Source: Chimonanthus salicifolius (lineage: Eukaryota; Streptophyta; Magnoliopsida; Laurales; Calycanthaceae). Taken from it: a stretch of 64,000 nucleotides of DNA. This document shows, one piece after another, positions 63,975 to 64,000 of this stretch. Under the pieces are notes generated by a model. That model was not told the origin of the DNA. It was given only the letters and a program-made list of their open reading frames with translations, and searched no databases. Where the stretch lies: the NCBI GenBank assembly GCA_013350335.1, contig CM023536.1:46818314-46882313 (forward strand), read 5' to 3'. A program made the translations under genes and the position numbers. The first letter of the stretch is position 1. Each line of letters opens with the position of its first letter.

Positions 63975-64000
63975 AAAGATGGGTGAGTGGCCTCTCCTCA

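Overview
This is nuclear DNA from a flowering plant. The supports are introns with GT-AG borders and U/A-rich interiors, plant-specific families (class A heat-shock factor, OVATE family protein), a vacuolar-type gamma-glutamyl hydrolase, and a dense load of plant transposons. Gene GC is moderate and the intergenic DNA is AT-rich, which argues against a grass. I cannot place it further; a magnoliid or eudicot would both fit.

There are four host genes, all well spaced. (1) 1184-1680, minus: first exon of an unrecognised plant protein whose remainder lies left of the window. (2) 19535-22834, plus: a two-exon class A4 heat-shock transcription factor with a TATA box, a perfect heat-shock element just upstream, and a long leader with uORFs. 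(3) 40340-59910, plus: a ten-exon gamma-glutamyl hydrolase spread over almost 20 kb by repeat-filled introns. All exons line up with the family, but exon 4 as given carries one extra base that breaks the frame. (4) 62342-63670, minus: an intronless OVATE family repressor. A possible orphan exon lies at 24863-25062. The four genes show no obvious shared pathway.

The rest is a layered repeat landscape, much of it with exact target-site duplications (TSDs) readable in the sequence. 2.3-4.3 kb: a minus-strand LINE remnant split by a solo LTR (TSD AAAGT). 4-11 kb: tRNA-derived SINEs, one with a 17-bp TSD. 17-25 kb and 56 kb: a family of about 360-bp hAT-type MITEs made of GGGTCGGGTT-like sequence (8-bp TSDs). 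26.3 kb: a second solo LTR of the 2.7-kb family (TSD AATTG). 29.66-31.05 kb: a 1.4-kb nearly complete inverted repeat (foldback element, TSD TAAAAGAA). 31.4 kb: a 52-bp minisatellite. 33.13-39.98 kb: a 6.9-kb Mutator-like element (9-bp TSD TTTGGAATA) with long terminal inverted repeats, a decayed transposase and a second convergent ORF. That element is itself split by a 2.6-kb solo LTR (TSD CGGAC) and ends about 350 bp before the hydrolase start codon.

The strongest leads are the nested Mutator-like element with a convergent second ORF, the foldback element that shares terminal sequence with it, the heat-shock element plus uORFs in the HSF gene, and the one-base frameshift in the hydrolase. 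I saw no CRISPR array, bacterial-type operon or intact tRNA/rRNA gene.
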